NCBI GenBank assembly: GCA_043802345.1
Contig: JAZDLC010000021.1
Location: 1 to 16,982 of the forward strand
Direction of reading: 5' to 3'
Source: JAZDLC01 sp043802345
GTDB taxonomy: Bacteria > Planctomycetota > B15-G4 > JADJEK01
DNA: 16,982 bases
Shown here: piece by piece, positions 1-7,294 of the stretch
Layout of the letters: every line of letters starts with the position of its first letter
Numbering within the stretch: the first letter of the stretch is position 1
Program-made: the position numbers and the translations under genes
The notes under the pieces: model-generated
Seen by the model: the letters and a program-made list of their open reading frames with translations, nothing else
What the model was told of the DNA's origin: nothing
Databases searched by the model: none

Positions 1-27
1 CTGAAGGATCTGCTGGAGACGCCCTGA
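1..27 (+). CDS. possible C-terminal end of an upstream gene (partial)
   Basis: Frame 1 from the first base reads LKDLLETP and then TGA at 25-27. The residues look like an ordinary helical protein tail, and no other gene claims this segment. Eight codons cannot identify a family, and an open frame this short can arise by chance. The call rests on position, since the following 600 bases are plainly non-coding. Confidence 0.3.
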   Translation: MKDLLETP

Positions 28-72
28 CTCCAACACGTGAGCCACTGCCCATGGCGGTGCGACTCCCCAAGG

Positions 73-175
73 CCCATCCGTTCACGTTCTCGTTCACGTT
101 CCCGTTCACGAATCCGGCGATCGCCCGGGCCGACACCCACCATCGTGAACGAGAACGAGAACGGGAACGGATGGG
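73..175. repeat. foldback of GTTCNC-type hexamers
   Basis: The left arm is 73-110 (38 nt) and the right arm 144-175 (32 nt). Both are built from six-base units: CGTTCA, CGTTCT and CGTTCC on the left, and their complements on the right. The arms share outer ends (CCCATCCGTTC) and inner ends (CGTTCACG) and differ by one whole hexamer, which indicates expansion or contraction by unit slippage. The 33-nt loop holds GCGATCGC and CCCGGG palindromes. The unit differs from the ATCGAA hexamer used in the other foldbacks, but the architecture is the same. It lies in non-coding DNA. Confidence 0.85.
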
Positions 176-248
176 GGAGAATGCTCACGACACGGCCACA
201 GGCCGCAACCAAAAGGAGGGGTTCCCGACTTGCTCGGCGGCCACCGAA

Positions 249-332
249 GAATCGGAATCGAAATCGATTGGTCTCATGCCACCCGGTAGATCGCATCCGA
301 TCGATCCCGATCCCGATTTCGATTTCGATTCC
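249..332. repeat. foldback of ATCGAA-type hexamers, copy A
   Basis: The left arm, 249-271, runs through ATCGGA/ATCGAA units and ends ATCGATTGG. The right arm, 297-332, starts CCGATCGAT and continues through CCCGAT/TTCGAT units. The right arm has about two extra hexamers. The 25-nt loop (272-296) begins TCTCATGCCACCC and ends CGCAT. The copy at 7114-7225 carries nearly the same loop, so the two are the same element. The inner stem here has one T/G pairing where the other copy is perfect. Confidence 0.85.
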
Positions 333-360
333 TGCGCGCCGTGCGAAGAATCTCGACGTG

Positions 361-453
361 GGTAGCACGACGCCCCCTTCGAAGGGCCTTCCCCGAGCCA
401 CCCGCTCTGCGGGTGGTACCCGACTCCCTGGCTGAGCTACCGCCGCATCCGGC
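361..453. other. hairpin-rich non-coding segment, possible structured RNA
   Basis: GGTAGC (361-366) can pair with GCTACC (436-441) and close an 81-nt domain. Inside are a 12-base palindrome CCCTTCGAAGGG (375-386) and a perfect 8-bp stem with a 3-base loop, CCACCCGC/GCGGGTGG (398-405 with 409-416). Next to it is GCCG-CATC-CGGC (442-453). No reading frame here looks like protein. I do not recognise a known riboswitch or tRNA on either strand, and there is no T-tract after the stems. The function is unknown and the strand undetermined. Confidence 0.35.
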
Positions 454-663
454 AATCCTGAAGGTCCGTGCCGCACCGCGCACGCATGAGGGCCGGCGCC
501 CACGTCCAGCGATCTCGGGAAGTCACTAAAGGTTGAGAGGGAGGGGATCGGGAAGAGATCTAGAAAATAGAAAAAGCATCAAGCCGGTTCTCCCGCATCT
601 CGATGAGAGTCCCGACGGCTTCACGCCTGACTCCATGTTTCCAGGAATGCCGGGAGCAATCGG

Positions 664-2031
664 ATGCCCGACCTTGGTTCGCTTTTCTGTCTCACGCTTC
701 TCTTGGTCCCAGTCCAGGAGGACGACCTGAAAGGGTCCGCCTTTGCCAAGGGGAGGCTCTTCCTGGAGAGCAAGCAGTTCCAGCTGGCGGCGGAGCAGTA
801 CGTCGCGGCCCTCGAGGCCGATCCGGAGGACCCGGAGACATCCTACATGCTGGGCCTGTCGCTGTTCGGGGCCGGTCGGTTTGCCGAGGCGGAGGAACCG
901 TTGCTGGTTGCCGCCGCCGCGTTCCCGCAGGACGCGCTCCCTCACGAGTTCCTGGGCCGGATCTACTTCCAGCTTTCCAGGTACGAAGCGGCGAGCGACG
1001 CCTTCCAGCGCGCCGCGGAGCGGAATCCCCGGGAAGGACGGACCTACAACTTCCTGGGCGCTGTCCTGCTCCGGCAGGGCAAGACAGACGAGGCCATGGA
1101 CGCCTTCCTCACGGCGATTCGACTGGATCCGAGCTACGCGGTGGCTCACTACAATGTCGGCGTCCTCAACGTGATGCGCGGTGATGACCTGGCCGGCATC
1201 TACCACCTCCGGGAGGCGGCCAGGCTCGACCCGAGCGATTCGGATCCGACGGAAGCGCTCGCGGAACTGTATTTCAGGGACGGCGAGCTCGAAGAGGCCC
1301 TCACTTGGGTGCGAGCGTCCGCCGAGCGCAAACAGGACTCGGTGGAGCTGTGGGTCCGCCTGGCGCGGCTGAGCCTTCAGCTGGGCCAAACGAGGGAGGC
1401 GGAACGAGCCTATCGGGCCGCCTGCGACCTGCCGGACTCAGGCGTGGGGGCGCATCTCGGCCTGGGCTACCTGCTGGAGTGCGGCGGGCGCTTCGGGGAC
1501 GCGCGCCGGTCGTATCTCGAGGCCCTGGCGGTCGAGCCGATGTCGTTGGACGCTCACCTTCGCATGGCCGACCTGGCGGAAGATCTTGGCGACACTGCGC
1601 TGGCCCGCCGTCACCTGGAGCGCCTCATCGAGCTGGGTGTGAATCGGGTCGCGTTGCTCCGCAGGCTCTGCCTCGCCTGCGAAAGCCTGGGTGACGAGGC
1701 CGGAGCCGTCGCGGCGTATCGACGCCTCGTGCTCCTGAACCAGGGATCCCAGGAGGATCTGCTGGCGATCGCCGGCCTGATGATCACCTCCAAGGTGGAG
1801 GGGATCGGCGACATGCAGCATGGATACGAGCTGGTCCGGTCTCTTGTGGATGGCAATAGCGAGGAGACTGCCGCGTCCCTCTACGTGCTGGCACAGGCCG
1901 AGGAGGCTCTCGGCCACCACGAGTCAGCCGCGAAGAACTTCCAGCGCGCGGCCGACATGCTCCAGCAGGATCACCCCGTGACATCGGTCCTGTTGCGGCA
2001 GGCGGAAATCAGCCGGAGGGACCGGCGGTAG
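664..2031 (+). CDS. exported TPR-repeat protein
   Basis: The 455-residue protein is almost entirely tetratricopeptide repeats. About ten to eleven units run from residue 24 to 435, for example 91-124 (FLGRIYFQLSRYEAASDAF), 125-158 (YNFLGAVLLRQGKTDEAM) and 260-292. The unit spacing of 33-34 residues and the Gly/Ala, Tyr and Pro positions are typical. TPR arrays are protein-binding scaffolds; nothing here shows the partner. A short hydrophobic start (residues 5-17) followed by VQEDD suggests export, though no basic n-region is seen. The ATG at 664 has GGGAG seven bases upstream. The stop is TAG. The upstream stretch 454-663 holds no gene; 531-580 is purine- and A-rich but gives no clean promoter. 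The gene stands alone, converging with glgP. Confidence 0.85.
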   Translation: MPDLGSLFCLTLLLVPVQEDDLKGSAFAKGRLFLESKQFQLAAEQYVAALEADPEDPETSYMLGLSLFGAGRFAEAEEPLLVAAAAFPQDALPHEFLGRIYFQLSRYEAASDAFQRAAERNPREGRTYNFLGAVLLRQGKTDEAMDAFLTAIRLDPSYAVAHYNVGVLNVMRGDDLAGIYHLREAARLDPSDSDPTEALAELYFRDGELEEALTWVRASAERKQDSVELWVRLARLSLQLGQTREAERAYRAACDLPDSGVGAHLGLGYLLECGGRFGDARRSYLEALAVEPMSLDAHLRMADLAEDLGDTALARRHLERLIELGVNRVALLRRLCLACESLGDEAGAVAAYRRLVLLNQGSQEDLLAIAGLMITSKVEGIGDMQHGYELVRSLVDGNSEETAASLYVLAQAEEALGHHESAAKNFQRAADMLQQDHPVTSVLLRQAEISRRDRR

Positions 2032-2156
2032 GTTCGGGGGGGACGGGTCCTCACGGTTGCTCGTCAGCATTCGCGCCTGTTCGCGTGTCCGTGCTCGTCA
2101 ATGGCATTGACTTTGGCACACATCCGCTGCGAATCCTCGCCGGAAGCCGGGTCTCC

Positions 2157-2296
2157 GATCGAAATCGAAATCTAAATCGAAATCCAAATCGGGAACGATG
2201 TCGGTTGCGGCGCGTCGTCGGAGCCGTGCCGGAGTCGCTCCGATCGGCTTTCGTAGGGGCTGCGATTTCGATTCCGATTTCGCTTTGGATTTCGAC
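2157..2296. repeat. foldback of ATCGAA-type hexamers, degenerate copy C
   Basis: The left arm 2158-2191 and right arm 2263-2296 are both 34 nt, built from six-base AAATCG units, and pair at 28 of 34 positions. The 71-nt loop is unrelated to the loop shared by copies A and B. A short CTGCG/CGCAG pair (2260-2264 with 2296-2300) brackets the right arm. It occupies the spacer between the convergent TPR gene and glgP. The rest of that spacer (2032-2156 and 2297-2489) shows no gene, tRNA or clear terminator. Confidence 0.75.
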
Positions 2297-2489
2297 GCAG
2301 ACAGTGCCATCTCAGCAGGATGTCCACACCCTGCGCGGTCGCTCAACAACGGTGGACTCCAAGGCTAACGGCATTGCCGTGCCCGTACACGATGGTCCCG
2401 TCCCACCCACGCTCAACGCGCATCAATCGAGATGGAGTACGATTCGGCTCGATTAGTGGATAGGGATCAGGCTGGGGACGAAGAGATGA

Positions 2490-4955
2490 CTAGGTGATAC
2501 CCCAGATATCCCTGGCGTACTCCCGAATCGTCCGGTCGCTGGAGAACTTCCCGGACCTTGCGATATTCAGGAGACTCTTCCGCGTCCAGGCGTCCTGGTC
2601 CTGATACTCCCGGCTGACGCGCTCCTGGATCTCCAGGAATGGAATCAGGTCCTTCAGGATGAAGTAGTTGTCACCCGCCAGCAGCCTGTCGGCGATGCCA
2701 CGGAACAGGCCGGGCTCTTCGGGGCAGAAGCGGTTGCCCTGAAGCTCGGAGACGATCCGCGCGATTCTCGGTTCCTGGTCCGCGAGCGCTTTCGGGTCGT
2801 ACTTCCCGGAGGCTCTGAGCTGATCCGCCTGTTGCGAGGTCAGCCCGAAGATGTACAGGTTCTCCTCCCCGGCCTCCTCGATCATCTCGATGTTGGCCCC
2901 GTCCAGCGTTCCCACCGTCAGCGCGCCGTTCATCATGAACTTCATGTTGCCCGTGCCGGAGGCCTCCATGCCCGCGGTCGAGATCTGCTCGCTCAGATCC
3001 GCCGCCGGAATGATCTGTTCCGCCAGGGTGACCCGGTAGTCAGGCAGGAAGGCGACCTTCATCCACTCGCCGACTCTCGGGTCCTTGTTGATGACGCCCG
3101 CCACGGCGTTGATGAAGCGGATGATCAGCTTCGCGAAGGCGTATCCGGGGGCCGCCTTCCCTCCGAAGAGGTAGGTGCGGGGTGATCCCGGGGTCAACCC
3201 GTCATCTACCAGGCTCAGGTAGTCATGGACGATCCGGAGCACGTTCAGGAGCTGGCGCTTGTACTCATGAATCCGCTTGGCGTGCACGTCGAACATCGAA
3301 CTCGGATCAACCTCGAGTCCGGCGATCCGGAGAATGACCTTGCTCAGGTCGATCTTGTTCTGATGTCGGACCTCGCGGAAGTCATGCCAAAGCGTCGGGT
3401 CCGCGAGATGCTCCTCCAGGTTTCGCAGCGCGTACAGGTCGGTGATCCAGCGATTGCCGAGCCTCGACGTCAGCAGCTTCGCCAGGCGAGGGTTCGCCTT
3501 CAGCAACCAGCGCCGCTGCGTCACCCCGTTGGTCTTGCTCTGGAACTTCTCCGGCCAGAGGTCGTTGAAGTAAGGCACCAGCTGGGTCTTCAGCAGTTCG
3601 CTGTGCAGCGCCGAGACCCCGTTGACCGCATGGCTGCCGACGATGGAGAGATGCATCATGCGGACGTGCCGGCCGCCGCTCTCGTCGATGATGGAGAGGC
3701 TCCTCTGGCGCTGCTTGTCGCCGGGCCACCTTGCCTCCACCTCTTTCAGGAAGCCCTCGTTGAGCTGCAGGATGATCTCCAGGTGCCGGGGCAGGACAGT
3801 GTTCAGCAGCTCGACGGGCCACTTCTCCTGAGCCTCGGGCAGCAGGGTGTGGTTCGTGTACGCAAGCGTGCTGCGGACGATTCCAAGCGCGGTATCCCAG
3901 GGGATGTCCCGCTCATCCACCAGGATGCGCATCAGTTCCGCGACGGCGAGGGAGGGGTGAGTGTCGTTCTGCTGGATGGCGACCCTGGTGTCCAGGGTCA
4001 GCAGATCCTCCGTCGTCTCTCCATGCCGGGCGAGGATGTCCTGGAGGGAGCAGGCAACGAAGAAGTACTCCTGCAGCAATCGCAGTTCCCGCCCCGCCGG
4101 AATGTCGTCCGAGGGGTAGAGGACCTTGGAGATTCGCTCGGAGTGGATCTTCCGTTCCAGCGCCTTCACGTAGTCGCCGTTGTTGAAGATCTCGACGTCG
4201 AATTCGCTGGAGGCCTTGGCCGCGTAGAGCCGCAGGTAGTTGACCGTCTGGCCCCCGTACCCCACCACTGGAAAGTCAGAGGGGACGCCGATCACCTTCA
4301 TGGTGTCGACCCAGCGATTCTTTTGCGGGCGGCCGTTCGAGCTTTTGGGCTCCAGGCGTCCGTAGATGCGGACCGTGCGGGCCAGGTCGGGCCGCTGGAT
4401 CAGGAGCGGCGTTCCGGGATTGCGCCACACATCCGGAAGTTCGGTCTGGCGACCTTCCCGGAAGACCTGGCGGAACAGGCCAAACTCGTAGTTGATGCCA
4501 TAGCCGTACCCCGCCAGGCCGAGCGTGGCCATGGAGTCGACGAAGCAGGCTGCCAGCCTTCCCAGGCCACCGTTGCCGAGAGCGGGGTCGGGCTCCAGTT
4601 CCACCAGCTCGTCCAGGTCGACTCCGAGCTCCTACAGCGCCTGCAGGCACTGATCGTGGATTCCCAGGTTGAGCAGGTTGTTCGACAGCGTCCGTCCCGC
4701 CAGGAACTCCATCGAGAGGTAGTAGATCCGCTTCTTCCCTTCCCGGTTGGCGGTCTGTTCGGTGCGTAGCATCACCTCGATGACCTGCTCCCTGACGGCG
4801 AGCGAGGCGGCGATGAATCGTTCTCGAGCGGTGAGGCTCTCCCACTCCTTGCCGAGCGAGTAACGCGAATAGCGCAAGATCGATTGCTTGAGGCTCTCGA
4901 CGGTGACGGATGCACTCGGTGCGGACATATGGGTCATGTTGCTCATGTTGGTCAT
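2490..4955 (-). pseudogene. glgP: glycogen phosphorylase, interrupted by one in-frame TAG
   Basis: Glycogen/maltodextrin phosphorylase releases glucose-1-phosphate from alpha-1,4-glucan ends using pyridoxal phosphate. From ATG 4955 the frame runs 821 codons, the usual family length. The N-terminal part carries YLSMEFLAGRTLSNNLLNLG. The rest carries DPALGNGGLGRLAACF, GYGINYEFGLFRQ, and EASGTGNMKFMMNGALTVG with the PLP lysine at about position 672 (codon 2940-2942). Codon 108 (4632-4634) is TAG. The frame continues without a shift on both sides, so a single substitution restores it. The terminal stop at 2490-2492 is also TAG. Several ATGs (4955, 4946, 4937, 4928) could start it, none with a good ribosome site. 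The downstream piece alone lacks the N-terminal region and is unlikely to be active. It lies 139 bases after the PAP2 gene on the same strand. This is a sequence error, a recent nonsense mutation or, less likely, readthrough. Confidence 0.85.
4632..4634 (-). other. in-frame amber codon inside glgP
   Basis: On the minus strand the frame reads LQAL-TAG-ELGVDLDEL across a segment well conserved in phosphorylases, where Lys, Glu, Gln or Arg would be expected. AAG, GAG and CAG are each one base from TAG. TAG is also the terminal stop of glgP itself, the TPR gene, pabB and the HEAT-like gene in this window, so the genome treats it as an ordinary stop. I see no recognisable readthrough hairpin or selenocysteine-type element just after it. 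Confidence 0.9.
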
Positions 4956-5094
4956 GTGGCGTTGGCTGCCTGATAGCTCCACATACGGTCGTTGTCCGAA
5001 CGTGGAGCGGGCCGCCATGCTGCTTATCGGGCTTCCCGATTCAAGGCTGTACCGCAATATGGGGAGACTTGTTGGGCAGCTCCGCGCTAACGGT

Positions 5095-5958
5095 TCACGC
5101 GGGAGACCGTGGGCCGCCCTGTTCGGTGAGGGCGACCGGGGCGGGCAGGTCGTTGAACACCAGACGTTTCGCTACTAGATAGACGAAACCACCGGCCAGC
5201 ACACCGGTGAAAAGATCGACCAGCCAGTGAAACCCGAGATAGACCGTGGAGAGCAGGATGAGCGCGCCCGAAATCGAGGCCGCCTGGGAAAAGCGCCGCG
5301 GAGCGCCGGAGCGGGCGATCAGAATCAGGGAAATCGTCAGGGAACAATGGTACGAGGGGAAGCAGTTGTCCAGACCGCTCATGGGACGGACGATGTCCAT
5401 CAGCCACGGATGGACGCTGTCCATGAGAGGCATGACTCCCGAGGGGGAGATGCTCCATGGCTCCGAGACCGGGAAGAAGATGTAGAAAGGGAGGCAGAGC
5501 AGGTAATTCAGGGCGTAGACGTAGGCGGTCATCCTGAGGCGGGGGGCGTCGTCCAGACGGTCGTAAGCGTGCGCCATGCCGAACAGCAGGGCGGGAAAGA
5601 GGATCAGGTAGGCGAAGGTCAGCAGCCAGGTGAGCGGCGGAAACACCAGCAGATCCTGGATCCAGGCCGTCGCGCTCCCCTCGAGCTGCAAAATGAGCCC
5701 CGAAAACCCCTCGCTCAGGGAGCCGGCGAGCCGCATCTCCGCGGGAGTGCGGAGGTGCTCCACGTTGGTCTGCACCAGATCGAACAGGAAGACGCTCAGC
5801 CAGATCAGCACCGCCGTGCGGAAGTGCGTGCGGCGCGGCATCTCCTTCCAGACCCTGGCGGTCTCCAGCAGGCCGGGACGCCCGATTGCCAACCGCACGT
5901 ACCAGACGACGCACACGGCGATGAGCACGACCTGAGCAATGCCGAGGATTGACTTCAT
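5095..5958 (-). CDS. PAP2-superfamily membrane enzyme, inositolphosphotransferase (AUR1)-like
   Basis: This 287-residue protein has about six or seven hydrophobic segments (near 4-24, 46-64, 105-128, 143-162, 206-216, 230-243, 250-264). It has the acid-phosphatase/transferase signature: CFPSYHC with His204, then GFHWLVDLFTG with His244 and Asp248. The histidine-aspartate pair acts in phosphoryl transfer at the membrane face. The form FPSYH followed by FHWLVD fits the AUR1/Ipt1-like PAP2_3 subgroup, which acts on lipid phosphates. The substrate cannot be read from the sequence. The sequence of the classical N-terminal KxxxxxxRP motif is not seen. The ATG at 5958 lacks a Shine-Dalgarno site. 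It sits between xerC and glgP on the same strand with no obvious functional link. Confidence 0.8.
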   Translation of the reverse strand: MKSILGIAQVVLIAVCVVWYVRLAIGRPGLLETARVWKEMPRRTHFRTAVLIWLSVFLFDLVQTNVEHLRTPAEMRLAGSLSEGFSGLILQLEGSATAWIQDLLVFPPLTWLLTFAYLILFPALLFGMAHAYDRLDDAPRLRMTAYVYALNYLLCLPFYIFFPVSEPWSISPSGVMPLMDSVHPWLMDIVRPMSGLDNCFPSYHCSLTISLILIARSGAPRRFSQAASISGALILLSTVYLGFHWLVDLFTGVLAGGFVYLVAKRLVFNDLPAPVALTEQGGPRSPA

Positions 5959-6081
5959 CAGAATCTGTCACACGGGGGACGCGGGAGAGAACACCATCCA
6001 AGCATCAACGTATCAGATCCAAGCCTCTGTGAAGACCCGTTTTCCGCGAGTTCGGCCGGGTGAATACGGGCGGGCGCGGTC

Positions 6082-6098
6082 CGGGCGATCGGCGCCCG
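6082..6098 (-). terminator. hairpin directly after xerC stop
   Basis: CGGGCG and CGCCCG form a 6-bp stem with a 5-base loop, starting at the base after the xerC stop codon on the minus strand. No T-run follows, so it is not a canonical intrinsic terminator. It may protect the 3' end or be incidental in GC-rich DNA. Confidence 0.25.
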
Positions 6099-7031
6099 TC
6101 AGGCCCTGGGGTGGGTCTTGCGATAGGTCTCCTGAAGCCGGCGAGCATCGAGATGGGTATAGATCTGGGTGGTCGTAATATTCTGGTGACCCAGGAATTC
6201 CTGCACCAATCGCAGGTTCGCGCCGCGATTCAGCAGGTGGGTGGCGAAGGAGTGGCGGATGGTGTGGGGGGAGGTGGTCGGGTCCAGGCCGGCCGCGGCC
6301 AGATACTCCTTCAGCAGCCGCCGGACGCTCCGATCGGTCAGGCGGCCGAGCCCTGCCGGGCCCCTGCGATTGTTCAGAAACAGCGCCTGGGACCGCCTGC
6401 CCTGCTCCGCGAGCCGGGTTTCGCGCTGATCAATGTATGCCTGGAGCGCCTCGAGCGCCGGACCGCCGACGACGCACAGCCGCTCCTTCCGGCCTTTCCC
6501 CCTGACCAGCAGCGACCCCTCCAGCAGGTCGAGGTCTCCCAGGTTCGCGCCCACCAGTTCCGCCACCCGCACGCCGGTGGAATACAGGAGTTCCAGCAGG
6601 GCCCGATCTCGTACGGCCCGGAAGGAGTCCCCCTCAGGGGCCTTCAGCAGACGGGCCATCTCCTTTTCCTCCAGGAACTTCGGGAGCGGGCGGTCCCGCT
6701 TGGGGCGGCGCACCGCGGCCGCCGGGTTCTCGTCCAGGCCGGCGTGCTCCAGCAGGAAGCGGAAGAACGAGCGCAGCGCGGAGATCTTCCGGGCCATGGA
6801 GCTCTTGGCTCGCTCTCCCAGCCCATCCCGGCCCTCCCTGTAATGCCGGATGTACTCCCGGATCAACAGGGTTTCGACCTGCCCGGCGGTTTCCACTCCC
6901 TGAGAGCGGGCGAACTCGATGAACTGGATCAGGTCGTTCTCGTACGCCTTCAGCGTGTGGCCGGAGGAGGTCCGGACCCCGCGCTGATAGTCGAGGAACT
7001 CCTCGAGCGATCGGTAGAGTTCTGCCGCCAT
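6099..7031 (-). CDS. xerC: tyrosine recombinase XerC/XerD family
   Basis: Site-specific recombinase that resolves chromosome dimers at dif sites. The 310-residue length is normal. All catalytic residues are present with E. coli XerD-like spacing: Arg155 (STGVRVAEL), Lys179 (GKGRKER), His256 and Arg259 (HTIRHSFATH), His282 (LGHQN), Tyr291 (TQIYTHLD). An N-terminal SAM-like domain spans about residues 1-100. The ending YTHLD...HPRA resembles XerC slightly more than XerD, but the assignment between the two is uncertain. The frame stays open far upstream, to 7286, only because the hexamer repeat contains no stops. That extension is repeat-encoded dipeptides, so I start at MAAELYRS (7031), although its ribosome site is weak. 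No dif-like site was noticed nearby. Confidence 0.93.
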   Translation of the reverse strand: MAAELYRSLEEFLDYQRGVRTSSGHTLKAYENDLIQFIEFARSQGVETAGQVETLLIREYIRHYREGRDGLGERAKSSMARKISALRSFFRFLLEHAGLDENPAAAVRRPKRDRPLPKFLEEKEMARLLKAPEGDSFRAVRDRALLELLYSTGVRVAELVGANLGDLDLLEGSLLVRGKGRKERLCVVGGPALEALQAYIDQRETRLAEQGRRSQALFLNNRRGPAGLGRLTDRSVRRLLKEYLAAAGLDPTTSPHTIRHSFATHLLNRGANLRLVQEFLGHQNITTTQIYTHLDARRLQETYRKTHPRA

Positions 7032-7113
7032 GAAGGTGGACCATACCCGGTTTGGAATCGGGCTTCCGCACCCTTTCCTCACTGGCGATCCCGACCTGGT
7101 CTGCCAGGAAACC

Positions 7114-7225
7114 GGAGAATCGAAATCGAAATCGAAATCGAAATCGGCATCGATTGGTTTCATCCCACCCAAGGGGCGCATCCAATCGATCCCGATTTCG
7201 ATTTCGATTTCGATCCCGATTCTCC
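7114..7225. repeat. foldback of ATCGAA-type hexamers, copy B (best preserved)
   Basis: The arms 7114-7157 and 7182-7225 are both 44 nt and pair at 41 positions. Two of the three mismatches become G-U pairs if the minus strand is transcribed. Each arm is GGAGAATCG, then ATCGAA units, then ATCGATTGG at the loop. The 24-nt loop (7158-7181) begins TTTCATCCCACCC and ends GCGCAT, closely matching the loop of copy A at 272-296 in the same orientation. It fills the 263-base spacer between divergent xerC and pabB, so it lies in or next to both leaders. Nothing else is recognisable in 7032-7294. Confidence 0.92.
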
Positions 7226-7294
7226 CTGAGAACACGAATAGGGGGGGCAGCAACCTCCGCCCCCACCTTGCGTTGCCACCGCCCACCCGGTGAG

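Noticed and set aside
249..332. CRISPR array or tandem repeat array
   Set aside because: Units are six bases with no spacers and are arranged as inverted arms, not regularly spaced direct repeats.
37..435. Open frames full of RSRSRS, NRNRNR or DFDFDF dipeptides
   Set aside because: They are translations of hexamer repeats that contain no stop codons; composition is not protein-like and arms are palindromic.
360..442. Possible tRNA on the minus strand (GGTAGCTCAG string)
   Set aside because: The D-arm-like string is present, but no cloverleaf, anticodon arm or proper T-arm can be formed; no CCA end.
526..1389. 287-codon minus-strand frame opposite the TPR gene
   Set aside because: Antisense shadow; the + strand frame has regular TPR motifs and a ribosome site.
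4632..4634. Amber codon recoded as pyrrolysine or genome-wide reassigned TAG
   Set aside because: TAG ends at least four other genes in the window, and no recoding element is seen; phosphorylases have no pyrrolysine.
3225..4769. Long open frame (514 codons) on the + strand
   Set aside because: Antisense shadow of glgP; it has no recognisable domain and arises from the high-GC codon pattern of the real gene.
7114..7225. Insertion sequence or classical MITE with transposase ends
   Set aside because: No transposase gene, no target-site duplication and no known terminal repeat could be seen; a non-autonomous element remains possible, so it is kept only as a repeat.
6099..7286. XerC starting at 7286 (395 residues)
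   Set aside because: The extra 85 residues come from the hexamer foldback; the family starts at the MAAELYRS region.
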